The translations under genes and the position numbers were made by a program. A stretch of 64,000 nt of DNA, taken from Desulfovirgula sp. (GTDB taxonomy: Bacteria > Bacillota > Desulfotomaculia > Desulfotomaculales > Desulfovirgulaceae). Shown piece by piece: positions 52,777 through 63,670 of the stretch. The DNA lies in contig DYEX01000139.1 of assembly GCA_020725525.1 (NCBI GenBank), positions 1-64,000 of the forward strand. The letters run 5' to 3'. Numbering within the stretch: position 1 is the first letter of the stretch; each line of letters starts with the position of its first letter. Under the pieces are notes generated by a model that was not told the origin of the DNA, ran no database searches, and worked only from the letters and a program-made list of their open reading frames with translations.

Positions 52777-53502
52777 TTAGCCGTACGGGGAACTGTCCTC
52801 CTCTTTTTTGCTATGCTCGATGCCCACGTCGATGCGTTCGGAGGGTGCGCTTTCGTCGTCAAAGCCGCGCCGGTTCTCGTAAATCACACCGTCATCCCCT
52901 ATCTCGTACGGTATGTTTTCTACCTCTTCCACATACCCCCGGTCCTCCCCGGCCAGTTCATTGGGGCCGTAGTAAGCCCCGGCTTCGGCCTGCCCGGCAT
53001 GTTCAAAATAGCGTGCCACCTCCTGCCAGGAGTCTTCCAGGTCATACATTATACTTTCCATGTCTTCTTCAAAGCTGGTGTTGTAAAGGTCCTTAATGAT
53101 TTCCTCCTCTATGGGACGGTAGGAGCTGACCGGGCGCTTTTCATCCTGCAGGCGGCAGCGATAACAAACGGTAGTGTAGGGAATGGCCTCCAGCCTTTCC
53201 GGATCAATGGTTCCCCCGCAGATGTCGCAGGTGCCGTAAGTGCCCCGGTCAAGTTTCTCAAGCGCTTCATCAATGGCTTGAATTTTGATTTTGGCATCCT
53301 CCCGGAGGGCGAAATCCTTGCTGCGCTCAAACATTTCCGTGCCGATGTCGCCCGGGTTGTTGTCGTAGAGGGACAATTCACCAATGGAATCGGCCATGGA
53401 AGTGGCCAGGCCACCCTCGTTTATGCCTTTAATCAGCTCAAGCTGCCTCTGTTTTTCTTCTTCCAGGCGGCGGCGTATCCCCGCCAGCTGTTGTGCATCC
53501 AT
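52777..53502 (-). CDS. TraR/DksA-type zinc finger protein (YteA-like)
   Basis: The 241 residues start with a coiled-coil region (LEEEKQRQLELIKGINEGG), contain the YteA-specific DNNPGDIGTEMFERSKDFAL, and a zinc finger CDICG with CYRCR (about residues 95-120). An acidic tail of about 100 residues follows. YteA-type proteins occur in spore formers and resemble general stress protein 16O; the function is not established. The start is one of two adjacent ATG codons after AAAGGAGG; the second has better spacing. Confidence 0.85.
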   Translation of the reverse strand: MDAQQLAGIRRRLEEEKQRQLELIKGINEGGLATSMADSIGELSLYDNNPGDIGTEMFERSKDFALREDAKIKIQAIDEALEKLDRGTYGTCDICGGTIDPERLEAIPYTTVCYRCRLQDEKRPVSSYRPIEEEIIKDLYNTSFEEDMESIMYDLEDSWQEVARYFEHAGQAEAGAYYGPNELAGEDRGYVEEVENIPYEIGDDGVIYENRRGFDDESAPSERIDVGIEHSKKEEDSSPYG

Positions 53503-53569
53503 CATGAATCCTCCTTTGGCTCCAGCACTTGGGTGCATGGGGCGGCTGGTGTCGGCCGGTGCCCTTCCT

Positions 53570-53872
53570 TTAGGGGCCGCCCAGGCGGCTCTGGACAATG
53601 GCCACGATCTCGGCGATGAAGCCGCCGATTACCGGCAGGTTGAGCATCACCAGCCGCTGCAAAATCATAATCAGGATGGCGCCCAGCAGGGCAAAACCCA
53701 CGGCTACCCCCACACCCCGGGCCAGGCCGGAAAGAAAATTAACGTAGAGCAGTCTTTTGGGCTGTTCCAGCAACTCAACATACTCGGCCAGTTTCATCTT
53801 TTCCATGTTGATGGATAGCTCGGTGATCTTGTCCCGCAGGGCCTCCAGAATGCGCCTTTCCCTTTCATCCAC
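53570..53872 (-). CDS. DUF5665-type small membrane protein
   Basis: The 100 residues have an N-terminal helix (ILEALRDKITELSINMEKMKLAEYV) followed by YVNFLSGLARGVGVAVGFA and one or two hydrophobic helices. This pattern is conserved in small proteins of Firmicutes (DUF5665), with no known role. It lies 67 bases upstream of the DksA/TraR-type gene on the same strand and may be cotranscribed. Confidence 0.75.
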   Translation of the reverse strand: MDERERRILEALRDKITELSINMEKMKLAEYVELLEQPKRLLYVNFLSGLARGVGVAVGFALLGAILIMILQRLVMLNLPVIGGFIAEIVAIVQSRLGGP

Positions 53873-53990
53873 CGGGGTCAGCCTCCCGTGAGCATGGTTT
53901 AATTTTAATTTTCCCCGTGCGGTTAACGCTAAACAAAAAATTTATGCCCTGGCAGATCGGGTGGCTCCGGTAAGCAATAAAAAACGGCGG

Positions 53991-54086
53991 CCCAGCACTC
54001 ACCGAAACATGACTCCGCTTCCGGTACTTAAGGTTTGATTGATACCTCAGGTCTTAAGAAGACCTGGTAAGCCGGTGAGTGCTGGG
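53991..54086. repeat. 96-bp element with inverted ends, copy C
   Basis: CCCAGCACTCAC at the left and GTGAGTGCTGGG at the right, same 96-bp length as copy A. The interiors align along their length, for example ATGACTCCGCTTCCGGT against ATGACTCTGCTCCCGGT. It lies between the DUF5665 gene and secF, beside another repeat at 54127. The rest of this 295-base gap shows nothing else. Confidence 0.7.
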
Positions 54087-54126
54087 CCACCGCTTTGTAC
54101 AACTGCAAGGTTACTTTTGTTTTAGA

Positions 54127-54165
54127 GTAAATGTTCAGTGATCCGGCTATGGTGCCGCGTTGTCC
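54127..54165. repeat. GTAAATATTCAGT-family repeat, copy 6
   Basis: GTAAATGTTCAGTGATCCGG, then GGTGCCGCGTTGTCC, matches the family with several changes. It ends directly before the secF stop. Confidence 0.6.
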
Positions 54166-54167
54166 GC

Positions 54168-55043
54168 CTAAGCGCGGGCCTCCTTTACTTTGGCCCGCTT
54201 TTCCATAAGCTTGAAGTCCACCCACAGGGGGCTGGCGTTGCAGATGGAGGAATAGGCACCGCTGACCACACCGATGAGCATGGCCAGGACAAAGTTGCGG
54301 ATGGTGCTGCCGCCCAGGAAATAAAGGGCCACCAGGACGAAAACCACCGTTAACACCGTGTTTATGGACCGGGTGAGGGTTTGCCACAGGCTGGCATTGA
54401 CCACATCTTCCAGGCTTTCCCCCTTCTTCCTGGAGAGCATGTTCTCCCGGATGCGGTCGAAAATAACAATGGTGTCATTTATGGAGTAACCGATAATGGT
54501 TAAAAGGGCTGCCACAAAAGCGCTGTCGACCTCAATCCGGAAAAGGGAGAAAATACCGGTAACCACCAGGGTGTCGTGCAACAGCGCGATAATGGCCGCA
54601 ATCCCCTGCTTGAATTCAAAGCGAATGGTGATGTAAATAACCATCAGCACCGAAGCAATCAACAGGGCCAGGATGGCCTTGGTGGTCAACTCCCGGCCGA
54701 TGGTGGGACCCACCGATTCGTTGCGCAACACGGTACTTTTGCCCAGCTCAGAAAGAGCCGCGATCAGCCTGTCCGATTCGTCCTGGGTCAAATGCCGGGT
54801 GCGGATGATGTAATCGGTAGTGCCGCTTTTTTGAATGCCCCGGCTGATCTCCAGCCCCTGGGCGGCCACCACCTGCCGCACCTTTTCCACCGGCACCGGT
54901 TCGGCAAAACGGACCTCCAGCAAGTTGCCGCCGGTAAAATCAATGCCGAGATTCAACCCCTGAAGCATAAGGGAGATCAATCCGGGCAATATCACCACAA
55001 TGGATATGGCATACCAGATTTTCCGCAGCTTGATAAAATGCAT
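54168..55043 (-). CDS. secF: Protein translocase subunit SecF
   Basis: SecF and SecD form a proton-driven membrane complex that helps SecYEG-mediated secretion. The 291-residue protein has the first helix near residue 15, the periplasmic-side domain with LGIDFTGGNLLEVRF, and the family motif GYSINDTIVIFDRIREN in the six-helix bundle. It lies 15 bases after secD. Length and motifs are normal. Confidence 0.96.
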   Translation of the reverse strand: MHFIKLRKIWYAISIVVILPGLISLMLQGLNLGIDFTGGNLLEVRFAEPVPVEKVRQVVAAQGLEISRGIQKSGTTDYIIRTRHLTQDESDRLIAALSELGKSTVLRNESVGPTIGRELTTKAILALLIASVLMVIYITIRFEFKQGIAAIIALLHDTLVVTGIFSLFRIEVDSAFVAALLTIIGYSINDTIVIFDRIRENMLSRKKGESLEDVVNASLWQTLTRSINTVLTVVFVLVALYFLGGSTIRNFVLAMLIGVVSGAYSSICNASPLWVDFKLMEKRAKVKEARA

Positions 55044-55058
55044 GTCCTTTACACCCCC

Positions 55059-56306
55059 CTACGCCCCGTAAGCTTTCGCGTTTTTCACCAGGCCGCTTGC
55101 CGCTACCAGGTGCAACAGCCAGCGGGTGACGCTGATGGCCGTGAACATGCTGGCCACTATACCGATACCCAGCGTAATGGCAAAGCCCCGGATGGGGCCG
55201 GTGCCGAAGAAGTAGAGCACCACGGCGGCAATGAGGGTGGTGGCGTTGGCATCAAAGATGGCGGTAAAGGCCCGCCTGAACCCGGCATCAATGGCCGAAC
55301 GCAAACTCTTGCCGGTCCGCAACTCTTCCTTCAGGCGCTCGAAGATAATCACGTTGGCATCAACGGCAATACCCAGGGACAACAGGAAGGCGGCGATGCC
55401 CGGCAGGGTCATGGTCACATGCAGGCCCACGTAAATGGCCAGGACAATCAGGGCGTATATCAGCAGGGCAAAATCGGCCACCAGTCCCGGCAGGCGGTAG
55501 TACATGACCATGAAGATCAAAATGGCCAGCACACCCACCAGGCCGGCGTGCTTGGACTTATCCAGGGAGTCGGCCCCCAGGGCCGGCCCCACGGCCCGTT
55601 TTTCCGCCACCTCCACCTTTACCGGCAGGGCGCCGGAACGCAGCAGGATGGCAATGTTGTGGGCTTCCTCCAGGGACTGGTATCCCGTAATCTGGGCTTT
55701 TCCGTTGGGAATGGGTTCCTGAACGACGGGAGCCTGCAACACCTGTCCGTCCAGAATGATGGCTATGGGTTTGCCCACGTTGGCCGCCGTTGCCTCGGCA
55801 AACTTTTTGGCCCCGGCGGCATTAAAGGTGAGATCTACTGTAATCTGCCCCGAAGTCGGGTCCTTGGATTCAATGGCATCCTTCAGGTCGGCCCCGGTGA
55901 CCACCGTTTTCCCGTCCATGGTTTTAAATTCCAGGTAGGCCGTTTTCACCATGGTGCGCACGGCTTCCTCGGGGTCTATCCTGCCCGCAATTTCCACAAT
56001 CAACCGGTCCCGCCCCTGCTGCTGGATAACCGGTTCCGCCACCCCGAACTGGTCTACGCGGCGCTGAATTACAGCCATCAGCTGCTTCATTGTATCGGGG
56101 GTAACCTTCACTTCGGGGGTGTCTTTAGCCTCCAGGACCACATGAACCCCGCCCTGCAGGTCCAGGCCCAGGGTAATGTCTTTAACCAGGGGCAGGTATT
56201 TCCCCAGATAGGGATTGTTCTTGAAAACCGGCGATACTGCGGCTACTGTGGCCAGGGCCACGATCACCACGATGCCCGCGAGAATAAAAATCTTGTTCCA
56301 CTTCAT
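55059..56306 (-). CDS. secD: Protein translocase subunit SecD
   Basis: The 415-residue protein shows the first helix, the LGLDLQGGVHVVLEA motif, the extracytoplasmic P1-like domain and the SLGIAVDANVIIFERLKEE motif in the last helices. Its GAGAGGGG ribosome binding site fits the ATG at 56306; six codons upstream in frame are leader. It follows the HD-domain gene and precedes secF. The long open frame on the opposite strand here is a GC-driven shadow. Confidence 0.96.
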   Translation of the reverse strand: MKWNKIFILAGIVVIVALATVAAVSPVFKNNPYLGKYLPLVKDITLGLDLQGGVHVVLEAKDTPEVKVTPDTMKQLMAVIQRRVDQFGVAEPVIQQQGRDRLIVEIAGRIDPEEAVRTMVKTAYLEFKTMDGKTVVTGADLKDAIESKDPTSGQITVDLTFNAAGAKKFAEATAANVGKPIAIILDGQVLQAPVVQEPIPNGKAQITGYQSLEEAHNIAILLRSGALPVKVEVAEKRAVGPALGADSLDKSKHAGLVGVLAILIFMVMYYRLPGLVADFALLIYALIVLAIYVGLHVTMTLPGIAAFLLSLGIAVDANVIIFERLKEELRTGKSLRSAIDAGFRRAFTAIFDANATTLIAAVVLYFFGTGPIRGFAITLGIGIVASMFTAISVTRWLLHLVAASGLVKNAKAYGA

Positions 56307-56330
56307 GACCAAATCCCCTCTCAAACTGCA

Positions 56331-56990
56331 CTAGAGCAACCTGGAACCGTTTATGATCAGCTCAAAATTACACTTCAAGAAGCTGGCTGCCCGCCGGCAA
56401 AGGGTCATCCGCGTAAGGAAGATCTCAAAGTACTCCATGACCGGGCAGATATTAATGTCAATGGTGAGATCCATGGTAATGGTGCGTTTTTCCCTGTCCA
56501 CCCAGATAAAGGCATGCTCCACGGCATAGTTTACCCGGTCGTGTATGTCAAAGGTGGCAAAGTCCTGGTTGCGTACCCGGGAACGGTGTACGTCGGACTT
56601 GTCGGCCACAATCAGGGCCGCCGCCACATTGTTGACCGGCTGGCCGTACTGCTCCTCGTGGTTGGCGATGGCCGAGATTACCGTGGCTATCTCATCGGGG
56701 TGCATGCCCATGCCGTTCAAAATAGAAAAGGCCAGGACCGCCCCGGAAATACCGTGGTCGTTCCTGCTTACCACATTGCCGATGTCATGCAGGTAACCCG
56801 CGATGGCCGCCAGCTCGGCTTCCCTTTCGGGGTAGCCCAGCCGCTCCAGGATACTGCGGGCAATACTGCTCACCAGGTTTAAATGCCGGTAGCTGTGCTC
56901 GGTAAAACCCATTACTCCCAGGTATTCGTTTCCTTTGCGGATGAAACTGTCCACCACCGGATTATTTTTGATATCTTCCAGGGTAATCAA
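56331..56990 (-). CDS. HD-domain phosphohydrolase-like protein
   Basis: This 219-residue protein has the HD metal motif: HSYRHLNLV for the first histidine, GYLHDIGNV for the His-Asp pair, SAIANHEE and VADKSDVHR for later ligands. HD proteins of this size hydrolyse nucleotides or other phosphate esters. The substrate is unknown. Its C-terminal 50 residues form a hydrophobic and basic tail. Position between yajC and secD on the same strand suggests that it is part of the secretion operon, an arrangement I associate with this group of Firmicutes. Confidence 0.8.
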   Translation of the reverse strand: MITLEDIKNNPVVDSFIRKGNEYLGVMGFTEHSYRHLNLVSSIARSILERLGYPEREAELAAIAGYLHDIGNVVSRNDHGISGAVLAFSILNGMGMHPDEIATVISAIANHEEQYGQPVNNVAAALIVADKSDVHRSRVRNQDFATFDIHDRVNYAVEHAFIWVDREKRTITMDLTIDINICPVMEYFEIFLTRMTLCRRAASFLKCNFELIINGSRLL

Positions 56991-57101
56991 AGAATTCCCA
57001 TCTCCTTAACCTAAGAACCCACTTGCGCCAGGTATTTTTAACCAATACCATGTTTACGGAGAAAAAGAGTAGGAATGGCCTACTCTTCCGGGAAACCAGG
57101 G

Positions 57102-57389
57102 CTATTTTTCCTTTTCCTCTTCTTCCTCCCGTGGCCTTACCTGGGCAACGGCATTTTTCAGGATTTCAATCCGCACATTGTCCGCCACCCGCACCACCAG
57201 GGTATCTTCCTTTATCTTTACTATGGTGCCACAGATACCGCCTATTGTAACAATGGGATCATTTACCTTCAGGTTACGGATCATTTCCATGTGCTTTTTC
57301 TGCCGTTGCTGCTGGGGGCGTATGAGCAGGAAATAAAGCAGGGCAAACAGGGCTACAATGTAGAGCAACGAAACGACCTGCTGGTTCAT
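57102..57389 (-). CDS. yajC: Preprotein translocase accessory subunit YajC
   Basis: The 95 residues have one N-terminal membrane helix (VSLLYIVALFALLYFLLI) and the RPQQQRQKKHMEMI, then VNDPIVTIGGICGTIVKI signature of YajC, which binds SecDF. The acidic C-terminus ends in a Glu/Lys run. AAAGGAGG lies six bases before the ATG at 57389. It is located between tgt and the HD-domain gene, as in the common queA-tgt-yajC-secDF order. Confidence 0.94.
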   Translation of the reverse strand: MNQQVVSLLYIVALFALLYFLLIRPQQQRQKKHMEMIRNLKVNDPIVTIGGICGTIVKIKEDTLVVRVADNVRIEILKNAVAQVRPREEEEEKEK

Positions 57390-57464
57390 ATGAAACCTCC
57401 TTTCTCCTGACAAGTTATTATTCGTGCCGGAACGGCAATTCCCTTTTAAGATGGGAAGAAAAAT

Positions 57465-59625
<2,161 letters not shown>

Positions 59626-59642
59626 AAGCCATCACCCAAACT

Positions 59643-61112
59643 TCAGATTCCGTAGTTGGACGTTATCGAGACACCTGAGTAATAGTATTGCAAGATTTCC
59701 TGGTAACTATAGCCCTGGGCGGCCATGCCAAGCGCACCGTACTGGGACATGCCCAGGCCGTGGCCCCATCCGCTGCCCCAGAAGGTGACGCTGACCAAAC
59801 GGGGGCCGTTTTCCTGCTGCCCCTGACCGGTCACGCTCTGAACATCCGCCGGCTTCTGCTCTGGAGCCGTATTACCCGTCATGGTCTTTTCCATGGTAAA
59901 ACACGCGCTTTTCAGCCCCAGGGCCCGGCGCACCTCATCGGCCTTTCCCTTCTGGGGGTCCCTACCGATTTCGATGGTTAAGGGTTGCCCGTCCAACCCC
60001 AATCCGGTAACGGCCAGGCATTTAACCCGCTGACCGGTGGAAGTGCGTTCCAGTTCCACCAGGTCGTGAACTTCACTGAAGTGGTAGCCCAAAGCGGCCA
60101 ATTGTTCCCTGAGCTGCTCTGCAGTATATGTCCTGGTCCAGTCGTAATGCTTGTTCTGGGGATTCCGGTCGAAGGGATCCGGCCGGGCACGCAGGTAGTC
60201 CACCTGGTTTTTCCAGACGTCCTCGCTATTCTCCGTGTACCCGCCGCTTGAACTGTGAAAAACGGCACTGATGGGCCGGCCGCGGTAGGTCATCACCACT
60301 CCCCGGGTTTCATCCACCGCTTTTGTGGCGGCGGGATGCTCACCGTCGTACCCCCGGTATACCTGGCTTGCCTGGGTGGCCAGCACATCAAAACCCTGGC
60401 TGGCGTAGGTCCCCAGCTGGGCCAGGACATAACTGCGGGCGGCCACCGCCTGGGCCTTCAGTGCCTCGGCCGGCCAGTGGGCAGGCATCTCCGCGGGCAC
60501 CACTCCGTAAAGGTATTCCTCGATGGGCAGGTGGTTAACGGCCGTGATGCCCCTGCCATCAATACGGAATTCCATATTTCCCCTGTACCGCCGGGCCTGA
60601 TCCCCCTGGTAAAGAGTAACCAGGTTCAGTCCCCCGGCAGGAGCAATTTGCTTACTGTGCCCACCGGCACCCACTACGCTGACGCCCGCCAGGTTATTGA
60701 GCACCACCTGCCTGCCGTTCGCTCCCAGGGCATGCAAACCGGTTTCCCGTTGCACCTGCTTTCCTGTCCCCGAAAGTGCGGCCACCCGAAAGATTTTGCC
60801 CTGCACCACTAAAGGACCGGTAAAACTGCCGAGCCGGAAGCCATCCCTGTATAATTCCAGGCCCGCAGGGGAAAAGCATACTTCCCAGCGCTGGCCGGGG
60901 AGAACATCCGATATATACTGGTTGGTGTATAAATCAACCAGTTGATAATTTCCGGTTACAGAAAATTGTACCCGACCGGCCTGCTGTACCAGGCCGACCC
61001 GGACGTCTGAAGGTACCACCGTAACTTCCCCCCATGCCGGCCAGGCGGGACAGCCCAGCAAAGCCAGCAGACCCAAAAGAAGGATTACTGGATTCAAGCG
61101 CTTTTTACACAC
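59643..61112 (-). CDS. SpoIID/LytB domain protein (putative spore lytic transglycosylase)
   Basis: This 489-residue protein begins with a signal peptide (LNPVILLLGLLALLGC) and has an N-terminal region of weak repeats. The SpoIID domain follows, with INHLPIEEYLYGVVPAEMP, AVAARSYVLAQ, VFHSSSGGYTENSEDVWK and GWGHGLGMSQYGALGMA. SpoIID is a lytic transglycosylase that thins peptidoglycan during engulfment. This paralogue lies upstream of queA, as is common in the group. It differs from the classic spoIID locus, so it may act in vegetative wall remodelling or germination. Confidence 0.92.
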   Translation of the reverse strand: MCKKRLNPVILLLGLLALLGCPAWPAWGEVTVVPSDVRVGLVQQAGRVQFSVTGNYQLVDLYTNQYISDVLPGQRWEVCFSPAGLELYRDGFRLGSFTGPLVVQGKIFRVAALSGTGKQVQRETGLHALGANGRQVVLNNLAGVSVVGAGGHSKQIAPAGGLNLVTLYQGDQARRYRGNMEFRIDGRGITAVNHLPIEEYLYGVVPAEMPAHWPAEALKAQAVAARSYVLAQLGTYASQGFDVLATQASQVYRGYDGEHPAATKAVDETRGVVMTYRGRPISAVFHSSSGGYTENSEDVWKNQVDYLRARPDPFDRNPQNKHYDWTRTYTAEQLREQLAALGYHFSEVHDLVELERTSTGQRVKCLAVTGLGLDGQPLTIEIGRDPQKGKADEVRRALGLKSACFTMEKTMTGNTAPEQKPADVQSVTGQGQQENGPRLVSVTFWGSGWGHGLGMSQYGALGMAAQGYSYQEILQYYYSGVSITSNYGI

Positions 61113-61191
61113 AAAACAAACCCCCTGGATGTAAAATCATCCCCATCCAGGTAAATTCGACAGGTTCACCCACATTCCTGCCAGCTGGAAG

Positions 61192-61410
61192 CTAACGTCT
61201 GAATATGAGGTTAAGAATGATGGTAAGAACGATACTCAAAATGATGGAGGTCACGATGGGAAAATAAAAGGTGAAATTCCCTTTCTGGATTAAAATGTCT
61301 CCGGGCAGGCGGCCCAGGTTAAAGAGCCTTTCGGAGGCCATGAGCAGGCCGCCAATGACCAGGAGGAAAATACCCATCAGGGCGATCATTTTACCCAAGC
61401 CGTACATCAT
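61192..61410 (-). CDS. DUF2905 small membrane protein
   Basis: The 72 residues contain two membrane helices around the conserved GRLPGDILIQKGNFTFYFPIVTSI, the DUF2905 signature. The function is unknown. The ATG overlaps the queH stop in ATGA, so translation is coupled. In many Firmicutes this small gene lies between ruvB and queA, in line with the order here. Confidence 0.9.
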   Translation of the reverse strand: MMYGLGKMIALMGIFLLVIGGLLMASERLFNLGRLPGDILIQKGNFTFYFPIVTSIILSIVLTIILNLIFRR

Positions 61411-61964
61411 TTCCCTTCACCCGCACCTTCTTTTTTGGGACGGTAGTAACGCTCTTTTTCACTATATATACACCCGCAATACTGCTGCCGGTACATACCC
61501 AGCTCTTTGGAGCGGGCCACCGCTTCCTTGAAACCGGGACGGAAATCGACGTAGTAAAAGGGGATCCCCGATTCTTCGCCTGCGGCCTCGCCGATTTCCC
61601 GGAGCAAGTCGTGTTTTTGAAAGGGGCTTACCAGCAGGGTGGTACTGAAGGCGTCAAAACCTCCCCGTCTGGCCACCCCGGCTGCCTGCCGCAGGCGTAA
61701 GGCGTAGCAGAACTGGCAGCGCCGGGTTTCCCGGTGAACCACCATCTGTAAAAATTGCTCCAGCGGGTAGTGCTCATCGAAAATGACGGGCAGTTCCTGC
61801 TCGCGGGCATATTTTTCCAGGGTTTCCTTGCGTTTCAACCATTCGGTGTAGGGATGGATATTGGGGTTAAAGAAATAGCCGTAAACCGTGTGGCCCTCCT
61901 TGCGCAGGTAGTCCAGGGGGTAGATGGTGCAGGGGCCACAGCAGGTGTGCAGGAGTATTTTCAC
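61407..61964 (-). CDS. queH: Epoxyqueuosine reductase QueH
   Basis: QueH (DUF208) reduces epoxyqueuosine to queuosine in tRNA and is unrelated to QueG. The 185-residue protein has the family cysteines: LLHTCCGPC at the N-terminus, RRCQFCYALRL in the middle and QYCGCIYSE near the end. These bind the iron-sulfur cluster and a second metal in known members. It lies between ruvB and DUF2905, separated from queA and tgt by two genes. Confidence 0.95.
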   Translation of the reverse strand: MKILLHTCCGPCTIYPLDYLRKEGHTVYGYFFNPNIHPYTEWLKRKETLEKYAREQELPVIFDEHYPLEQFLQMVVHRETRRCQFCYALRLRQAAGVARRGGFDAFSTTLLVSPFQKHDLLREIGEAAGEESGIPFYYVDFRPGFKEAVARSKELGMYRQQYCGCIYSEKERYYRPKKEGAGEGK

Positions 61965-61976
61965 CGGACATCACCT

Positions 61977-62999
61977 TTACCACAGGCTGACCTGAACAGG
62001 ATCTCGTTTCAAGGGCAGGCCGAGATGTTTGTAAGCCGCCGGAGTGGCCACCCGCCCCCGGGGGGTGCGGGCCAGAAGACCCGTTTGCAAAAGGTAGGGC
62101 TCAAACACATCCTCGAGAGTGCCTGCTTCCTCACCGGCCGCTGCCGCCAGGGTATCCAATCCCACAGGCCCGCCGTTAAATTTCTCTATAATTATGCGCA
62201 ACAGGCGCCGGTCGGTATGATCCAGACCCAGGGGGTCCACCTCCAGAAACTGCAGTGCCGTTACGGCCACTGCCCGGGTGATTACACCCCCGGCCCGGAC
62301 CTGGGCGTAATCCCGCACCCGTTTTAGCAGGCGATTGGCCACCCGGGGAGTCCCCCGGGACCGCCGGGCAATTTCTAAAGCCCCCTCCGTTTCAATGGGT
62401 ATACCCAGAATATGTGCCGACCGGGTGATGATCTGAACCAGCTCGTTTACCTCGTAATATTCCAGCCGGCAAATTACCCCAAATCGATCCCGCAGGGGGG
62501 AAGTAAGCAGGCCGGCCCGGGTGGTGGCGCCAATCAAAGTAAACCGGGGAAGCTCCAGACGAAGGGAACGGGCCCCCGGTCCCTTACCAATGACTATGTC
62601 CAGAGCAAAATCCTCCATGGCCGGGTACAGTATTTCCTCCACCGGCCGGCTCAAACGGTGCACCTCGTCAATAAATAAAACATCTCCCAGAGAGAGGTTG
62701 GTTAAAATGGCGGCCAGATCACCGGGTCTTTCCACGGCTGGACCGGATGTGACCCGGATGCCCACTCCCAGCTCACTGGCAATGATGCCGGCCAGGGTGG
62801 TTTTTCCCAGGCCGGGGGGGCCAAACAACAGCACGTGATCCAGCACTTCACCCCGCTCTTTGGCAGCACTTATAAAAATGGACAGGCTTTCTTTAATTTT
62901 TTCCTGGCCGATAAAATCCCGCAGCCGCCGCGGCCGCAGGGTATATTCGCTTTCCCCGTCCTCCGACCGTAAGGCGGCGGAAAGCAGCCTTTCCTCCAA
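61977..62999 (-). CDS. ruvB: Holliday junction branch migration ATPase RuvB
   Basis: The 340-residue AAA+ motor shows [16 protein letters not shown], Walker [13 protein letters not shown], Walker [28 protein letters not shown] with sensor and arginine-finger regions, and the C-terminal winged helix ending in a conserved TPRGRVAT segment. It works with RuvA to move Holliday junctions. It is 24 bases after ruvA. Confidence 0.97.
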   Translation of the reverse strand: MEERLLSAALRSEDGESEYTLRPRRLRDFIGQEKIKESLSIFISAAKERGEVLDHVLLFGPPGLGKTTLAGIIASELGVGIRVTSGPAVERPGDLAAILTNLSLGDVLFIDEVHRLSRPVEEILYPAMEDFALDIVIGKGPGARSLRLELPRFTLIGATTRAGLLTSPLRDRFGVICRLEYYEVNELVQIITRSAHILGIPIETEGALEIARRSRGTPRVANRLLKRVRDYAQVRAGGVITRAVAVTALQFLEVDPLGLDHTDRRLLRIIIEKFNGGPVGLDTLAAAAGEEAGTLEDVFEPYLLQTGLLARTPRGRVATPAAYKHLGLPLKRDPVQVSLW

Positions 63000-63023
63000 G
63001 GGTAAACACCCCCCATTAACCGG

Positions 63024-63638
63024 TTAAGGTTTTTTTTGCCTGCCCAGCCACTGGAGGGCGGACCGCAGCAAATCCCCGGTAGTCCCGGAAGCACCCTGCT
63101 GGCGGACCTGCCGCAGGGCCCGGCGGGCCTCCACCTCGCCGTAACCCAGAGCCACCAGGGCAGCTATGGCTTCTTCCTCGTGCCCCAGGGGACCTGCGCC
63201 ACCTATGCCATCTGTTCCGTCAGACGCAAACACCCTCTCCGGCAGTTTATCCTTCAACTCCAGAATAATGCGCCGGGCCGTTTTTTTACCCACCCCGGGA
63301 ACGGTGGTGAGAAGAGTTTCATTCTCCTCCACCACTGCCCGGCGCAGCGTCCCGGGTGTTACCGCCGACAGAATAGCCAGCGCAGCCCGGGGACCCACAC
63401 CGGCCACGTTTAACAAGCAGCGGAAGGTTTCCAGCTCTGCCCGGCTGGAAAAACCAAAAAGTGCCGGCCCGTCTTCCCGCCACAATAAATGGGTATACAG
63501 GCGTACCGGCTGCCCTTCAGGCGGAAGATGGCTGACCATGGACAGGGGTACCCGCACCAGGTACCCTACCCCGTTCACATCCACAATGATGCCGTCTTCC
63601 TGTACTTCAACCAGATTACCACTCAAAAAGGCAATCAT
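63024..63638 (-). CDS. ruvA: Holliday junction-binding protein RuvA
   Basis: This 204-residue protein has the OB-fold N-terminal domain (MIAFLSGNLVEVQEDGIIVDVNGVGYLV), two helix-hairpin-helix motifs (FRCLLNVAGVGPRAALAIL and LLTTVPGVGKKTARRIIL) and a C-terminal domain (ALVALGYGEVEARRALRQV) that binds RuvB. All parts are present. It lies between ruvC and ruvB in the usual order. Confidence 0.97.
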   Translation of the reverse strand: MIAFLSGNLVEVQEDGIIVDVNGVGYLVRVPLSMVSHLPPEGQPVRLYTHLLWREDGPALFGFSSRAELETFRCLLNVAGVGPRAALAILSAVTPGTLRRAVVEENETLLTTVPGVGKKTARRIILELKDKLPERVFASDGTDGIGGAGPLGHEEEAIAALVALGYGEVEARRALRQVRQQGASGTTGDLLRSALQWLGRQKKP

Positions 63639-63670
63639 GCAAGGGTTTTCCTCCCTCTGGCTCCGGTGAG

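Noticed and set aside
54576-56882. 768-codon open frame on the plus strand
   Set aside because: It lies antisense to secD, secF and the HD gene, which have full family motifs; it is a result of GC-rich codon use.
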